In this document: piece after piece, positions 17,878-26,772 of the stretch | Numbering within the stretch: the first letter of the stretch is position 1 | Layout: each line of letters begins with the position of its first letter | NCBI RefSeq assembly: GCF_902502825.2 | Contig: NZ_LR723670.1 | Coordinates: 1,550,001-1,614,000 of the forward strand | Source of the DNA: Pseudorhizobium flavum | GTDB lineage: Bacteria > Pseudomonadota > Alphaproteobacteria > Rhizobiales > Rhizobiaceae | DNA: 64,000 nucleotides | Direction: 5' to 3' | Notes under the pieces: model-generated | The model's input: the letters and a program-made list of their open reading frames with translations, nothing else | What the model was told of the DNA's origin: nothing | Databases searched by the model: none | Translations under genes and position numbers: made by a program

Positions 17878-18714
17878 CTATCGAGACATCAAGGAGAGAG
17901 CTGTCATCGATTCCAGCAGGCTGCGGGTCACGCCACCGAACAGCATCTCCCACCAGCGGGACGTGCCATAGGCGCCCATCACCAAGAGGTCGACGCTTTT
18001 GTCGGCGAGCCGGTTCTCAATCGCCGCGGCGGCGGAAATGCCGCCGCTTTCCTGCGTCGTGAGCGTGACGTTGACGCCATGGCGAGCCAGGGCAGCTGCA
18101 AGCTCGACGCCGGCGAATTCCTTCGACTGGTTCGGGCGCTCGGGCGCATCGAGGCAGAAGATTTCGACGCTCTCGGCCGTCTTCAGGAAAGGAAGGGCAT
18201 CGAAGGCCGCCCGTGCGGCTTCGCGCGAGCCGTTCCAGGCGATCATGACGCGTCGGATATCGCGCGGCGCCTTCATGACATAGGGCACAAGCAGGACCGG
18301 ACGTCCGCTGTCGAACAGAAGATTCTCCAACTCCGAGCGGTTCTCATGATTCGGATCACCCTGGCTCGCGACGATAAGGTCAGCGGCGCGAACCGTCTCC
18401 ATCACGGCGGCGGCAGCGTAGCCGGAGGATGAAACGAAGCTGCGCCAGTCCGCCGAGCGGCCATCTCGTGCCACGCGTTCGCGGAAGATGGCTTCCACCT
18501 CTTTCGTCTCCCGCCGTGCTGCCTCCTGCAGGGCTTCGATCGCTGCCGGATCCGGAATTTCCATCGGCGCGATCAGCGGCACTGCCGCGAGCGTTTCGGC
18601 ATGCACCCCAAGCACATGGGCATCGAAGCGGCTGGCGAGTGCCAGTGCGTAGTCGGTGATCTGCTGCGCGTGGTCGGGCGTGTCGAGTACGGCGAGGATC
18701 GTCTTGTAGGTCAT
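17878..18714 (-). CDS. Universal stress protein with two Usp domains
   Basis: 278 aa from the ATG at 18714, preceded by GGGGGA; the frame continues upstream without a ribosome site. Two tandem Usp domains are visible: MTYKTILAVLDTPDHA at the start, and RRVMIAWNGSREAARA beginning near residue 160. It ends with the ATP-type loop region LLVMGAYGTSRWWEMLFGG. A cytoplasmic stress protein. A good FNR/FixK anaerobox lies 64 bp upstream, so low-oxygen induction is likely. Confidence 0.9.
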   Translation of the reverse strand: MTYKTILAVLDTPDHAQQITDYALALASRFDAHVLGVHAETLAAVPLIAPMEIPDPAAIEALQEAARRETKEVEAIFRERVARDGRSADWRSFVSSSGYAAAAVMETVRAADLIVASQGDPNHENRSELENLLFDSGRPVLLVPYVMKAPRDIRRVMIAWNGSREAARAAFDALPFLKTAESVEIFCLDAPERPNQSKEFAGVELAAALARHGVNVTLTTQESGGISAAAAIENRLADKSVDLLVMGAYGTSRWWEMLFGGVTRSLLESMTALSLMSR

Positions 18715-18777
18715 GGTTTCCCCCTTGTGTGCGCGATGGATGTCGACCCAGTCTCGGTTCCTAACCTGTGGCTTTCC

Positions 18778-18791
18778 TTGATATCGGTCAA
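18778..18791 (-). promoter_or_regulatory. FNR/FixK-type anaerobox upstream of the universal stress gene
   Basis: TTGATATCGGTCAA matches the TTGAT-N4-ATCAA consensus at 9 of 10 positions. It is centred 70 bp before the start codon of the minus-strand usp gene, compatible with class II activation. FixK-controlled Usp genes are well known in rhizobia. Confidence 0.6.
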
Positions 18792-18809
18792 TCGTCATCG
18801 CGATTGCGG

Positions 18810-19583
18810 TCAGGCATCCGTGCCAATGCCGGGTGGCAGCCGGCTTGCCTGCAGCGACCGGATCATCTCCTCGATCGCCTGTGCTGCAGCCTCAAGCTCG
18901 CTTTCGTTGCGGGCGCGCACGACGATCTCCGTAGAGAAACGTATCCCGTCGTATTTCGGATAGGAGCCGATGCTGGTCGCCGGGTGTTCCTTCTGGATCC
19001 GGGTGAGCGGCGTGCCGATATCCCCCTCGCCGAAGGGGCAGGGCAGTGCCCGCGAAAGCATCCGCGATCCGGTTCTGAGTTCGGGCAGTATGTTGTCCAC
19101 CATGGCCTGAAACACCTGCGGCACGCCCGCCATGACATAGACGTTCTCGACAATGAACCCGGGGGCCGTGGAAACCGGGTTAGGGATATGCCGCGCGCCC
19201 TGCGGCATGCGCGCCATTCGCTGGCGCGCCTCGGTGAACTCCATCTCCCGCCGGGCGTACATAGCTCCGAGAAGGCGCATCGCTTCAGCATCGTGCACGC
19301 ATGGCAGTCCGAAAGCGCTGGAGACCGCATCAGCGGTGATGTCATCGTGGGTGGGGCCGATGCCCCCGGAGGTGAACACGTAGTCGTAGCGCTGCCGGAG
19401 CGCATTGAGCGCTTCAACGATCGCGTCCTCCTCGTCGGCGACAATTCGCACTTCCTTCAGGTCGATCCCTGCGACGGTCAGAACATCTGCCAGATGGCCG
19501 ATGTTCTTGTCCTTGGTGCGCCCCGACAGGAGTTCGTCGCCGATGGCGAGCATGGCAGCGGTTACGACAGATGGAGAAGACAT
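18810..19583 (-). CDS. CinA N-terminal-type molybdopterin-binding (MoCF_biosynth) protein
   Basis: 257 aa, corresponding to the N-terminal domain of CinA only; the nicotinamide-nucleotide deamidase half is absent. Motifs are AIGDELLSGRTKDKN near residue 12, the TSGGIGPTHDDIT loop near 70, and VAGVP-like VMAGVPQVFQAM. Rhizobial proteins of this size are annotated as competence/damage-inducible or molybdopterin-binding. The catalytic role is not established. The stop is 96 bp from the usp start, on the same strand. Confidence 0.85.
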   Translation of the reverse strand: MSSPSVVTAAMLAIGDELLSGRTKDKNIGHLADVLTVAGIDLKEVRIVADEEDAIVEALNALRQRYDYVFTSGGIGPTHDDITADAVSSAFGLPCVHDAEAMRLLGAMYARREMEFTEARQRMARMPQGARHIPNPVSTAPGFIVENVYVMAGVPQVFQAMVDNILPELRTGSRMLSRALPCPFGEGDIGTPLTRIQKEHPATSIGSYPKYDGIRFSTEIVVRARNESELEAAAQAIEEMIRSLQASRLPPGIGTDA

Positions 19584-19799
19584 GTGATTGCGGGCCTCCG
19601 AGAATATGCAGCGTTTCTACGACAGACCCCGCTCGCCAGAAAGCGGTTTCGGCTGCTGTTCAGCTTTAGCCCGCATACGGACAAGCGTCGTCTCTGTTTT
19701 GCGAACACTGCGTCGACTGCCGGCGGGGCTGATCCGGCCCGGGGAACAGCTTAGGTGGAGGAGAGTTGACCCGCATGGGCGTCACCAAGGAGATCAGAG

Positions 19800-20399
19800 A
19801 TGGCAAAGGTACTGGTTCTGTATTATTCGGCTTACGGGCACATCGAGACCATGGCCAAGGCTGTTGCCGAAGGCGCACGCGGCGCCGGCGCCGATGTGAC
19901 CATCAAGCGCGTACCGGAACTGGTGCCCGAAGAGGTTGCGAAGGCGTCGCACTACAAGCTCGACCAGGAAGCTCCGATTGCGACGGTGGAAGAGCTCGCC
20001 GAATATGATGCGATCATCGTTGGCGCCGGCACGCGTTTCGGAACGGTTGCCTCGCAGATGCGCAATTTCTGGGACCAGACCGGTGGACTGTGGGCCCAGG
20101 GCAAGCTTGTCGGCAAGATCGGTTCCGCCTTCACCTCGACCGCGACGCAGCACGGCGGCCAGGAATCGACCATCCTCGGCTTCCTTCCGACCTTCCTCCA
20201 CCAGGGCATGGTCGTTGCGGGCCTTCCCTATTCCTTCCAGGGCCAGTCGGGCGTCGAAGCCGTCAAGGGTGGCTCGCCATACGGTGCAAGCACGATCACC
20301 GACGGCGACGGCTCGCGCCAGCCGTCCGAAGTCGAACTGGATGGCGCCCGCTATCAGGGCGACTACGTGGCGAAGCTAGCAGCCAAGCTTTCGGCCTAA
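19800..20399 (+). CDS. wrbA: NAD(P)H:quinone oxidoreductase, WrbA family
   Basis: 199 aa, the usual length. Flavodoxin-like FMN protein that reduces quinones by two electrons and guards against oxidative stress. Visible: N-terminal [16 protein letters not shown] (FMN phosphate loop), [20 protein letters not shown] near 78-97, and [12 protein letters not shown] near 110. Followed by an intrinsic terminator. Confidence 0.96.
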   Translation: MAKVLVLYYSAYGHIETMAKAVAEGARGAGADVTIKRVPELVPEEVAKASHYKLDQEAPIATVEELAEYDAIIVGAGTRFGTVASQMRNFWDQTGGLWAQGKLVGKIGSAFTSTATQHGGQESTILGFLPTFLHQGMVVAGLPYSFQGQSGVEAVKGGSPYGASTITDGDGSRQPSEVELDGARYQGDYVAKLAAKLSA

Positions 20400-20422
20400 T
20401 CCAGAAGATGCCGATTACCTCG

Positions 20423-20446
20423 AACGCGGCCTCCGGGCCGCGTTTT
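20423..20446 (+). terminator. Terminator after wrbA
   Basis: AACGCGGCC pairs with GGCCGCGTT across a TCCG loop, followed by TTTT. Confidence 0.8.
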
Positions 20447-21000
20447 GCGTTGGTGCCTGCATCGGAAGGAGCCGCCATGCCTGGCGGGGCAGCCGGCTCC
20501 TTCCGAAGGCCGGCGAGCCGGCAAGCGGAGGTATAGGGGGCGAGCCTTGCTGGAAACTGACGGGAGCCCCGGACGCTGGGGGTTGGGGGGCTGCCGAGGC
20601 TCCCGGCCGCGCTGATGGGGGACGCGACACCGAGAAAGATGGAAACCACGTGTCGGCTGTCGAATGCGATCGCTGCTGCTGGTTGACTGGCCCCTAATTT
20701 TGGCCGGCCTCGTCCCACAACGCTGCATCTGTCGGGATCGGGGCCAAAAAAAATGCCCCACCGTGGGGCAGGGCAATAAGGGGAAAAGCCCGGCTTTCTC
20801 AATCGGGCATGGGCTGTTTCGCATCTGGCGCCGCCGCCGGCGAGTGCAGTTGCTGCGCTTCCGGTACGCCTGGAACATCTTTTTCGCTCAGGTGGCGCGT
20901 GGGAAGCAGATGGCCGCAGGCAGATGCCGTCGATTCTTGCCGTTTCGAAGCGTCATCCTAATTTCGCGAGGCAGGGCAGGAGCCCTGAAAGAGGGCGAAT
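20447..21000. other. Gene-poor gap with minus-strand terminator hairpins
   Basis: No convincing gene. On the minus strand, TGCCCCAC/GTGGGGCA at about 20753-20770 is followed by eight T residues, a strong terminator. A second AAAGCC-G-GGCTTT dyad lies at about 20785-20797. Upstream of these, a minus-strand frame ending at 20799 reads like protein (SEKDVPGVPEAQQL) but has no ATG in frame after its last stop. It may be a decayed or non-ATG small gene. Confidence 0.4.
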
Positions 21001-21465
21001 ATGATGGACTGGCTTGATACGATCGGCGTGAACTTTGACATGGTTCCCCATCTGGTAACCCTGCTCGTAGCCTATGTTCTGGCTCTTCCGATCGGCTGGG
21101 ACCGGGAGAAGAACGAGCGTAGCGCTGGCCTGCGGACCTTCCCCCTGGTCGCGATAGCCAGTTGCGGCTTCATCCAGGCAGCCGAATCGATTGTACACGG
21201 GAATCCGGAAGCAACGGCCCGCATCGTGGAAGGTCTGATCACCGGCATGGGCTTCATCGGGGGCGGGGCTATCCTGGTGGTCAAGAACAGCGTGCGCGGC
21301 ACGGCCACTGCTGCCAGCCTCTGGGCGACGGGTGCGATCGGAACGGCTGTCGGCCTCGGCGCGTACGACACCGCCGTCGTCCTTTCCCTGGTTACCTTCC
21401 TGACCTTGCGCGCGATGAGCCAGTTCAAGCCCGATGAACAGGAGGCCGGGATAGACAAGGACTAA
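21001..21465 (+). CDS. MgtC/SapB family inner-membrane protein
   Basis: 154 aa with about four membrane helices. The MgtC/SapB signature is clear: LPIGWDREKNERSAGLRTF near 29-47, then GFIGGGAILV and GTATAASLWATGAIGTAVG. The family includes virulence and low-magnesium adaptation proteins that modulate the F-type ATPase; this short form lacks the C-terminal ACT-like domain of Salmonella MgtC. Role here unknown. It is convergent with the tRNA-Leu gene. Confidence 0.9.
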   Translation: MMDWLDTIGVNFDMVPHLVTLLVAYVLALPIGWDREKNERSAGLRTFPLVAIASCGFIQAAESIVHGNPEATARIVEGLITGMGFIGGGAILVVKNSVRGTATAASLWATGAIGTAVGLGAYDTAVVLSLVTFLTLRAMSQFKPDEQEAGIDKD

Positions 21466-21501
21466 CCACAGGGGCAGTAGCGCGGTCCATCGCCACTTCT
21501 T

Positions 21502-21586
21502 TGGTGCGGACGGCGGGGATCGAACCCGCATGACCGAGGTCGAGGGATTTTAAGTCCCTTGCGTCTACCAGTTTCGCCACGTCCGC
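21502..21586 (-). tRNA. tRNA-Leu (anticodon TAA)
   Basis: Minus strand begins GCGGACGTGGCGAAAC and ends in encoded CCA. The anticodon loop is CTTAAAA with anticodon TAA. A long variable arm (CTCGACCTCGGTCATGC), the T-loop GGTTCGATCCC and a 7-bp acceptor (GCGGACG / CGTCCGC) all fit. 85 nt. Confidence 0.97.
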
Positions 21587-21654
21587 TTCAGGCGAAGTGA
21601 ATAATGCGCCTGCGAGCGATTGAAAAGGCTGCGGCAGGTTAAAAGCGTCCCGAT

Positions 21655-23109
21655 CTACTGACGCCAGTAGATCGGAGTGAGGAGCACGAGGACGGTGAGG
21701 ATCTCCAAGCGCCCGAGCAGCATGAGCAGTGACAGCAGATAAAGTGCGGGGTCGCCGATGGTGGAGAAATTTCCAGCAGGGCCGACCAGAGCGCCGACCC
21801 CTGGGCCAACATTCGACAGGCATGTCAGAACAGCGGAGGTGGCGGTCATGAAGTCGTAGCCCATGGCGCCCATGATCATGCTGCCGATCACCCACAGGGT
21901 CAGGAACAGGCTGACGAACAGGAATATGCCCCTCTGGGCATCCGCATCCACCGTGATATTGCCATAGCGCACGGGATAGATCGCGTTCGGATAGATCAGG
22001 CGCTTCAAGCCGCTGCGGATGATGTTGAAGATGATGATGAAGCGATAGGTCTTGATGCCGCCCGCCGTCGAGCCGGAGCAGCCGCCGATCGCCGTCGCGA
22101 AGAAGGCCAGAATCAGCGCGAACGGTCCCCACAGCGTGTAGTCTTCGCTGGCAAAACCTGCCGTCGAGAGCACTGAGGCAAGGTTGAAGAAGGCATGGAT
22201 CAGTGCCGTTCCGAGCCCCACTCCGTTACGCAGGTGATGGTAGACGGCCAGGATGACCGAAAAGATGAACAGATATCCGATGAAGACCAGAATCTGCGGC
22301 TCGCGCAGCGTGTTCAGGCGCCGGCGCACGGCGAGCAGGATCAGGACGGAGAAGGGCAGGCTACCGATCGTCAGGAAGATCGTGCCGATCATCAAGATGG
22401 CTTCGTTGTCGAAATATCCGAACGAGGCATCGCGCGTCGAAAAACCCGCGGTTGCGACCGTCGTCATCGCGTGGTTCAGCGCGTCGAAATGGCTCATTCC
22501 GGCAATGTCGTAGGCAATCATGCACACGAGCGTCAGAAGCGCGTAGATGACGAGAAATGCGCGGGTGAAGCTCGCCAGCCGGGCAAACGGCTTGTCTGCC
22601 GTGTCCGACGATTCGAGCTTGAAGACGGACATGCCGCCCACCTTCAGGAACGGCAGGATGAAGATCCCAAGGGCGACGATCCCGATCCCGCCGAGCCAGC
22701 AGAGGAGCGAGCGCCACAGCAGGATGCCCCGTGGCAGCGTATCCAGGCCCACGATGACGGTGGCTCCTGTCGTCGTCACTCCTGAAACCGATTCAAACAG
22801 GGCCTGTGCGAAGCTCAACTCATATTCCGCCAGGAACAGCGGCACCGCACCGACCAGCGAAAACACCGCCCATAGCAGATTGACGAGCAGGAAGCCGAGA
22901 CGCTTGTTGAAGGCCGGTGGCTGCCCACGCGTAGCCAGCGCTGTCATCAGCGACAGGCCGCCCACCATGAATCCGGAAAGCGCAAAGACCTGCCAGTCCG
23001 GGTGGCCGTAATACAGGTCGACCATGGCCGGCACGAACATTGCCGTGGCGAGGTACAGCCCGCAGAGCGACGCGATGTAGATGGCCGGCCGGAGCAGACT
23101 GGCGTTCAA
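21655..23109 (-). CDS. trkH: Potassium uptake protein TrkH
   Basis: 484 aa if translation begins at the TTG at 23109, which has GGGAC 7 bases upstream; no ATG exists near the family start (NASLLRPAIYIAS). About ten membrane helices and four P-loop repeats are visible, such as SVSGVTTTGATVI, TVATAGFSTRDAS, LASVLSTAGFASED and CLSNVGPGVGALVG. It is the channel-like subunit of Trk K+ uptake and would need TrkA, which is not in the window. The gene lies head-to-head with ilvA and about 70 bp from tRNA-Leu. Confidence 0.94.
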   Translation of the reverse strand: MNASLLRPAIYIASLCGLYLATAMFVPAMVDLYYGHPDWQVFALSGFMVGGLSLMTALATRGQPPAFNKRLGFLLVNLLWAVFSLVGAVPLFLAEYELSFAQALFESVSGVTTTGATVIVGLDTLPRGILLWRSLLCWLGGIGIVALGIFILPFLKVGGMSVFKLESSDTADKPFARLASFTRAFLVIYALLTLVCMIAYDIAGMSHFDALNHAMTTVATAGFSTRDASFGYFDNEAILMIGTIFLTIGSLPFSVLILLAVRRRLNTLREPQILVFIGYLFIFSVILAVYHHLRNGVGLGTALIHAFFNLASVLSTAGFASEDYTLWGPFALILAFFATAIGGCSGSTAGGIKTYRFIIIFNIIRSGLKRLIYPNAIYPVRYGNITVDADAQRGIFLFVSLFLTLWVIGSMIMGAMGYDFMTATSAVLTCLSNVGPGVGALVGPAGNFSTIGDPALYLLSLLMLLGRLEILTVLVLLTPIYWRQ

Positions 23110-23212
23110 TTGAATGTCCCGGTTTGGCGTGGCGTGGGAAAGATGGTTTTGTCTCGTCAGGCTCGCTATGGCATAGCGGGATGCCCTGGCAAATTCAATG
23201 GATGGAGCGGTT

Positions 23213-24463
23213 GTGAGCAAAGAGGCTGTGGACGAGGCGAAGGCTGCGTTGCGGGAGATCTTCCCGGAGACGCCGCTGCAACTGAACGAACACCTCAGCA
23301 GTCGCTATGGTGCTGACATCTGGCTAAAGCGCGAGGACCTGTCGCCCGTTCGCTCCTACAAGATCCGCGGGGCGTTCAATTTCTTCCGCAAGGCGATGGC
23401 GGCAGGCGCGGGCGGCCAGACCTTCGTCTGTGCTTCCGCCGGCAACCATGCCCAGGGCTTTGCCTTCGTCTGCCGTCACTTCCGCGTGCCGGGCGTCGTC
23501 TTCATGCCCGTGACAACGCCGCAGCAGAAGATCGACAAGACGCGCATGTTCGGCGGCGAGTTCATCATCATCCGCCTCGTCGGCGACATCTTCGATCAGT
23601 GCTATGCCGCGGCTCATGCACATGTGGAGAAGATCGGGGGGCTCATGGTCCCGCCCTTCGACCATCCTGATATCATCGAAGGGCAGGCGAGCGTGGCGGC
23701 CGAAGTACTCCAGCAGCTGCCGGAGGGGACGCGTCCCGACCTTGTGATCGTGCCGGTTGGCGGAGGCGGCCTCGCATCCGGGGTGACGGCGTATCTCGGC
23801 GACGTCGTGCCCGAGCAAGGCTTCGTCCTGGTGGAGCCGCTTGGCGCTCCCAGCCTGCAACGCAGCCTGGAGGAGGGGCGCCCGGTGCGTCTGGCGAAGG
23901 TCGACAACTTCGTCGATGGAGCCGCCGTCGCGCGAATCGGAGACCTTAACTTCGAGGCGCTGAAGCATTTCCGGCCCGACCAGGTGCTGCTTGCACCCGA
24001 GAACGCCATCTGCGTGACGATCAGCGAAATGCTCAACATCGAGGGCCTGGTTCTTGAGCCGGCGGGCGCCCTGTCGATCACGGCGCTGGACATGCTCGGC
24101 GCGGAGCGGCTGCGAGGCAAGACGGTGGTTGCCGTAGTGACCGGCGGCAATTTCGACTTCGAGCGTCTGCCCGACGTCAAGGAGCGCGCCATGCGATACG
24201 CCGGGCTGAAGAAATACTTCATCCTGCGGCTGGCCCAGCGTCCCGGCGCGCTGCGGGACTTCCTCAACCTGCTCGGGCCTGAGGACGACATTGCCCGCTT
24301 CGAATACCTGAAGAAGTCGGCCCGCAACTTCGGCTCCATCCTGATCGGCATAGAGACGAAGAAGCCGGAGAACTTCGGGGGATTGCTGGAGCGTTTCGAG
24401 GCGGCCGACATCGGCTACCAGGACATTACCGACAATGAGATCCTGGCGAACCTGATCATCTGA
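23213..24463 (+). CDS. ilvA: Threonine ammonia-lyase (threonine dehydratase)
   Basis: 416 aa from the GTG at 23213 (GGAG five bases upstream); an in-frame ATG at 23198 without a ribosome site would add five residues. Deaminates threonine to 2-oxobutanoate, the first step of isoleucine synthesis. PLP lysine in SYKIRG, substrate loop CASAGNHAQGFA, and PLP phosphate loop VPVGGGGLASG. One C-terminal ACT-like domain (YFILRLAQRPGALRDFL) is the likely isoleucine-sensing site. The short C-terminus is typical of alphaproteobacterial forms. It is convergent with the GDPD gene, 6 bp apart. Confidence 0.93.
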   Translation: MSKEAVDEAKAALREIFPETPLQLNEHLSSRYGADIWLKREDLSPVRSYKIRGAFNFFRKAMAAGAGGQTFVCASAGNHAQGFAFVCRHFRVPGVVFMPVTTPQQKIDKTRMFGGEFIIIRLVGDIFDQCYAAAHAHVEKIGGLMVPPFDHPDIIEGQASVAAEVLQQLPEGTRPDLVIVPVGGGGLASGVTAYLGDVVPEQGFVLVEPLGAPSLQRSLEEGRPVRLAKVDNFVDGAAVARIGDLNFEALKHFRPDQVLLAPENAICVTISEMLNIEGLVLEPAGALSITALDMLGAERLRGKTVVAVVTGGNFDFERLPDVKERAMRYAGLKKYFILRLAQRPGALRDFLNLLGPEDDIARFEYLKKSARNFGSILIGIETKKPENFGGLLERFEAADIGYQDITDNEILANLII

Positions 24464-24469
24464 GGCGGG

Positions 24470-25501
24470 TCACCGGCTGGTGACGTCGGCGCAGGCGCGT
24501 GGCGGGGAGGGAAGCTCGCAGAACCCTCGCCGCGTCAACTGCTCCGATGCAAGCTCAATGCGGTTCGTCCACACGAAGCCCGGGAAGCCTTGCGGAACGA
24601 GGTCCCAGTCTGCCGGCTGGTCTATTCCGGAGGTGCCGACATCGCCGGCCTCATAGGGGCCCATCAGGATCACGTCGGAGCGGGCGCTTCGCATGCGCTG
24701 GTAGAAGCGTTCCGGCCAGCCCCAGAGCAGGAAGGCGTAGTTCGCCGGCACCATGACGAGGGTATTTCGGCACGCCTGCGGCACATGGCCGATCCAGCCC
24801 AGCTTCAGATAGTCAAGAAGGCAGGTCTTGGTGTCGGAGGCGCTGAAACCGGGAAGGCCCTTGATATCGGCTTTCGCCGCCGCCGTCGGCTCGTGCCCTC
24901 CATAGACAGCGAAAGTCCGCTCGCGGAAGGAGGGATGGCCGCGAAGCAGTTTGGCCAAGGCCTCGCCTTCCTCCGCGCGACGGCTTTTGAAATTGACCAG
25001 GAATCGTTCTTCGGGCAGGGCTTCGAACACCTCCGGCAGCGTCGGCATCATTCCGGTCCCGTGGCCGCGGAAGGGAAACGTCTGTCCGCCGTCGGCCGTG
25101 TAGCCGTAGCCGACATCCAGCGTCTTCAGCAGCCCCATGTGGGTCTCTTCCGTGACACCCGTTGCATTGGTCCGGCACTCCAGCGTCCAGTCGTGGAAGA
25201 CTGCGAACTGCTTGTCGGGGGTCAGGTGGACATCAAGCTCCACGATATCCGCTCCGACCGCGAAGGCGGCCTGCATGGACGGGATCGTGTTTTCCAGGAA
25301 GGGATGCGTCGGTGGCAGTATCCGGCTCGCAGTGCACGTATCGCTCCGGAGGTTTTCACGATCGAACACCTGATGCTGGCCGCGATGGGCAATCAGCCGG
25401 AGCGCGCTGTCGGCGGGATAGTCGCTGAACAGCGACGTATTGCCGACCCAGAGGGCCGCTACAGCGGCGACCGGGCCGATGGCAAGAAGGGTCCAGCGCA
25501 T
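24470..25501 (-). CDS. Glycerophosphodiester phosphodiesterase family protein
   Basis: 343 aa from the ATG at 25501 (GGAGA upstream). An N-terminal hydrophobic segment (LLAIGPVAAVAALWVG) serves as membrane anchor or signal. GDPD motifs: RLIAHRGQHQ near 36, ENTIPSMQAAFAVGADIVELDVHLT near 70, FHDWTLECRTNATG near 98. It should hydrolyse glycerophosphodiesters to glycerol-3-phosphate at the envelope. The C-terminal half is less conserved (DLVPQGFPGFVWTN), but the TIM-barrel core is intact. Confidence 0.88.
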   Translation of the reverse strand: MRWTLLAIGPVAAVAALWVGNTSLFSDYPADSALRLIAHRGQHQVFDRENLRSDTCTASRILPPTHPFLENTIPSMQAAFAVGADIVELDVHLTPDKQFAVFHDWTLECRTNATGVTEETHMGLLKTLDVGYGYTADGGQTFPFRGHGTGMMPTLPEVFEALPEERFLVNFKSRRAEEGEALAKLLRGHPSFRERTFAVYGGHEPTAAAKADIKGLPGFSASDTKTCLLDYLKLGWIGHVPQACRNTLVMVPANYAFLLWGWPERFYQRMRSARSDVILMGPYEAGDVGTSGIDQPADWDLVPQGFPGFVWTNRIELASEQLTRRGFCELPSPPRACADVTSR

Positions 25502-25604
25502 GGGTTCTCCGTTTGCTCGTGACGGAGGATCAAGATGCACCCGAATGCGGTATCTTGTGGACCGATGCCTTCCGAGACCCCGAAGACTATGCTAGGCAAC
25601 CGGC

Positions 25605-25928
25605 ATGGCATCTTTCTTCTCTGGTATCCTCTCCCTGTTTTCCGGCGGCGCCAAATCGGCGGAGGCACCTGCACCGGCAGCCGAACCGCAGGCGCATGGC
25701 GACTGCATGATCCACCCGACGCCGATCCGCGAAGGAAACCAGTTCCGGCTGGCCGGCCGGATCGAGAAGGAAGTGGCCGGCGAGGTCCTGGTGCGTAACT
25801 TCATCCGGGCCGATGTCTTTACCTCGCTCGATGACGCGCTCGACTGTACCTACCGCAAGGCCCGCCAGATCATCGACCAGAATGGCGCGTCGCTCTTTTC
25901 GGACGGCGAGAAGTCCCGCTCCGTCTAA
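25605..25928 (+). CDS. HlyU family protein
   Basis: 107 aa. A short N-terminal helix (MASFFSGILSLFSGG), an Ala/Pro linker, then the HlyU-like core: GNQFRLAGRIEKEV, VLVRNFIRADVF, and DALDCTYRKARQIIDQNG. Pfam HlyU members are annotated as transcriptional activators by name, but rhizobial members lack demonstrated DNA binding. Role uncertain. Convergent with the azoreductase gene. Confidence 0.8.
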   Translation: MASFFSGILSLFSGGAKSAEAPAPAAEPQAHGDCMIHPTPIREGNQFRLAGRIEKEVAGEVLVRNFIRADVFTSLDDALDCTYRKARQIIDQNGASLFSDGEKSRSV

Positions 25929-26015
25929 CCGCCTATCAAGCCCAGGCGGGACCAATCCGAGATATCGGTCATGCCGGGAGGAAGCGGCTGCGTCCGGCGG
26001 CCGCTCGTCACGATG

Positions 26016-26630
26016 TCAGGCGGCAGCGGCGAGTTCCGTGATGCGCGCGTCAGCCTGTGCCAGGGCCTTGTCGAAGGCTTCCGGTCCGAAGGCTGTCCCT
26101 TCGACGTAGATGACTTCGACGTCCGTCATGCCCATGAATGCAAGAACGGTCTTCAGGTACGGAACGGCGTGGTTCATCCCCATGGCGGGGCCTTCGGAAT
26201 AGATACCGGCGGCCGACAGCACGATGTAGACCTTCTTGCCGGTGGCCAGACCCTCCGGGCCTTCGGCCGTGTAGCGGAATGTCATGCCTGCCCGGGCGAC
26301 ATTGTCGATCCAGGACTTCAGCGTCGAATAGATGTTGAAGTTGATCAGTCCCGTCGCGAGCACGACGGTATCCGCGGCGAGAAGCTCCGCCACGAGTTCG
26401 TCGGACTCTGCCGCCGCCGCGGCTTCTTCCGCATTACGATCGGCGGCGGGCTTGCGGATGGCGGAGGTGGTCACGGTGTCGAGATGAGCAATCGGGTTCT
26501 GTCCCAGATCGCGATGAACGACGGTTTCGTCCGGATTGCGCGCCTTCAGCTTCTCCACGAGATCAGTCGCGACCTTGGTGGAGAGTGAATCTTCGCGCGG
26601 GCTAGACGTGACGAGGAGGATGGAGGACAT
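26016..26630 (-). CDS. azoR: FMN-dependent NADH-azoreductase
   Basis: 204 aa from the ATG at 26630, preceded by GAGGATGGAGG on the reading strand's upstream side. Flavodoxin-fold quinone/azo reductase: N-terminal VTSSPREDSLSTKVA (FMN phosphate loop), LINFNIYSTLKSWIDNVARAG near 95, and LSAAGIYSEGPAMG near 140. Divergent from a LysR regulator, a common arrangement in which the regulator controls the reductase in response to quinones or electrophiles. Confidence 0.92.
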   Translation of the reverse strand: MSSILLVTSSPREDSLSTKVATDLVEKLKARNPDETVVHRDLGQNPIAHLDTVTTSAIRKPAADRNAEEAAAAAESDELVAELLAADTVVLATGLINFNIYSTLKSWIDNVARAGMTFRYTAEGPEGLATGKKVYIVLSAAGIYSEGPAMGMNHAVPYLKTVLAFMGMTDVEVIYVEGTAFGPEAFDKALAQADARITELAAAA

Positions 26631-26714
26631 GGTCTGTTTTCCTACTGATGCGTGACATTTCTGAAAAGGCGGACGCTTGGTCGGCCGCGGTCGAGACAGA
26701 ATAGGCATGGACGA

Positions 26715-26757
26715 CCATCGATAAAACCGGGATAATATCGAAGGTATCTATCGATGG
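26715..26757. promoter_or_regulatory. 9-bp inverted repeat, likely LysR operator
   Basis: CCATCGATA at 26715-26723 and TATCGATGG at 26749-26757 are perfect reverse complements with a 25-bp AT-rich spacer. They lie in the divergent azoR/lysR gap, where a LysR-type regulator would bind. Confidence 0.5.
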
Positions 26758-26772
26758 AGTGGATGGGAAAAT

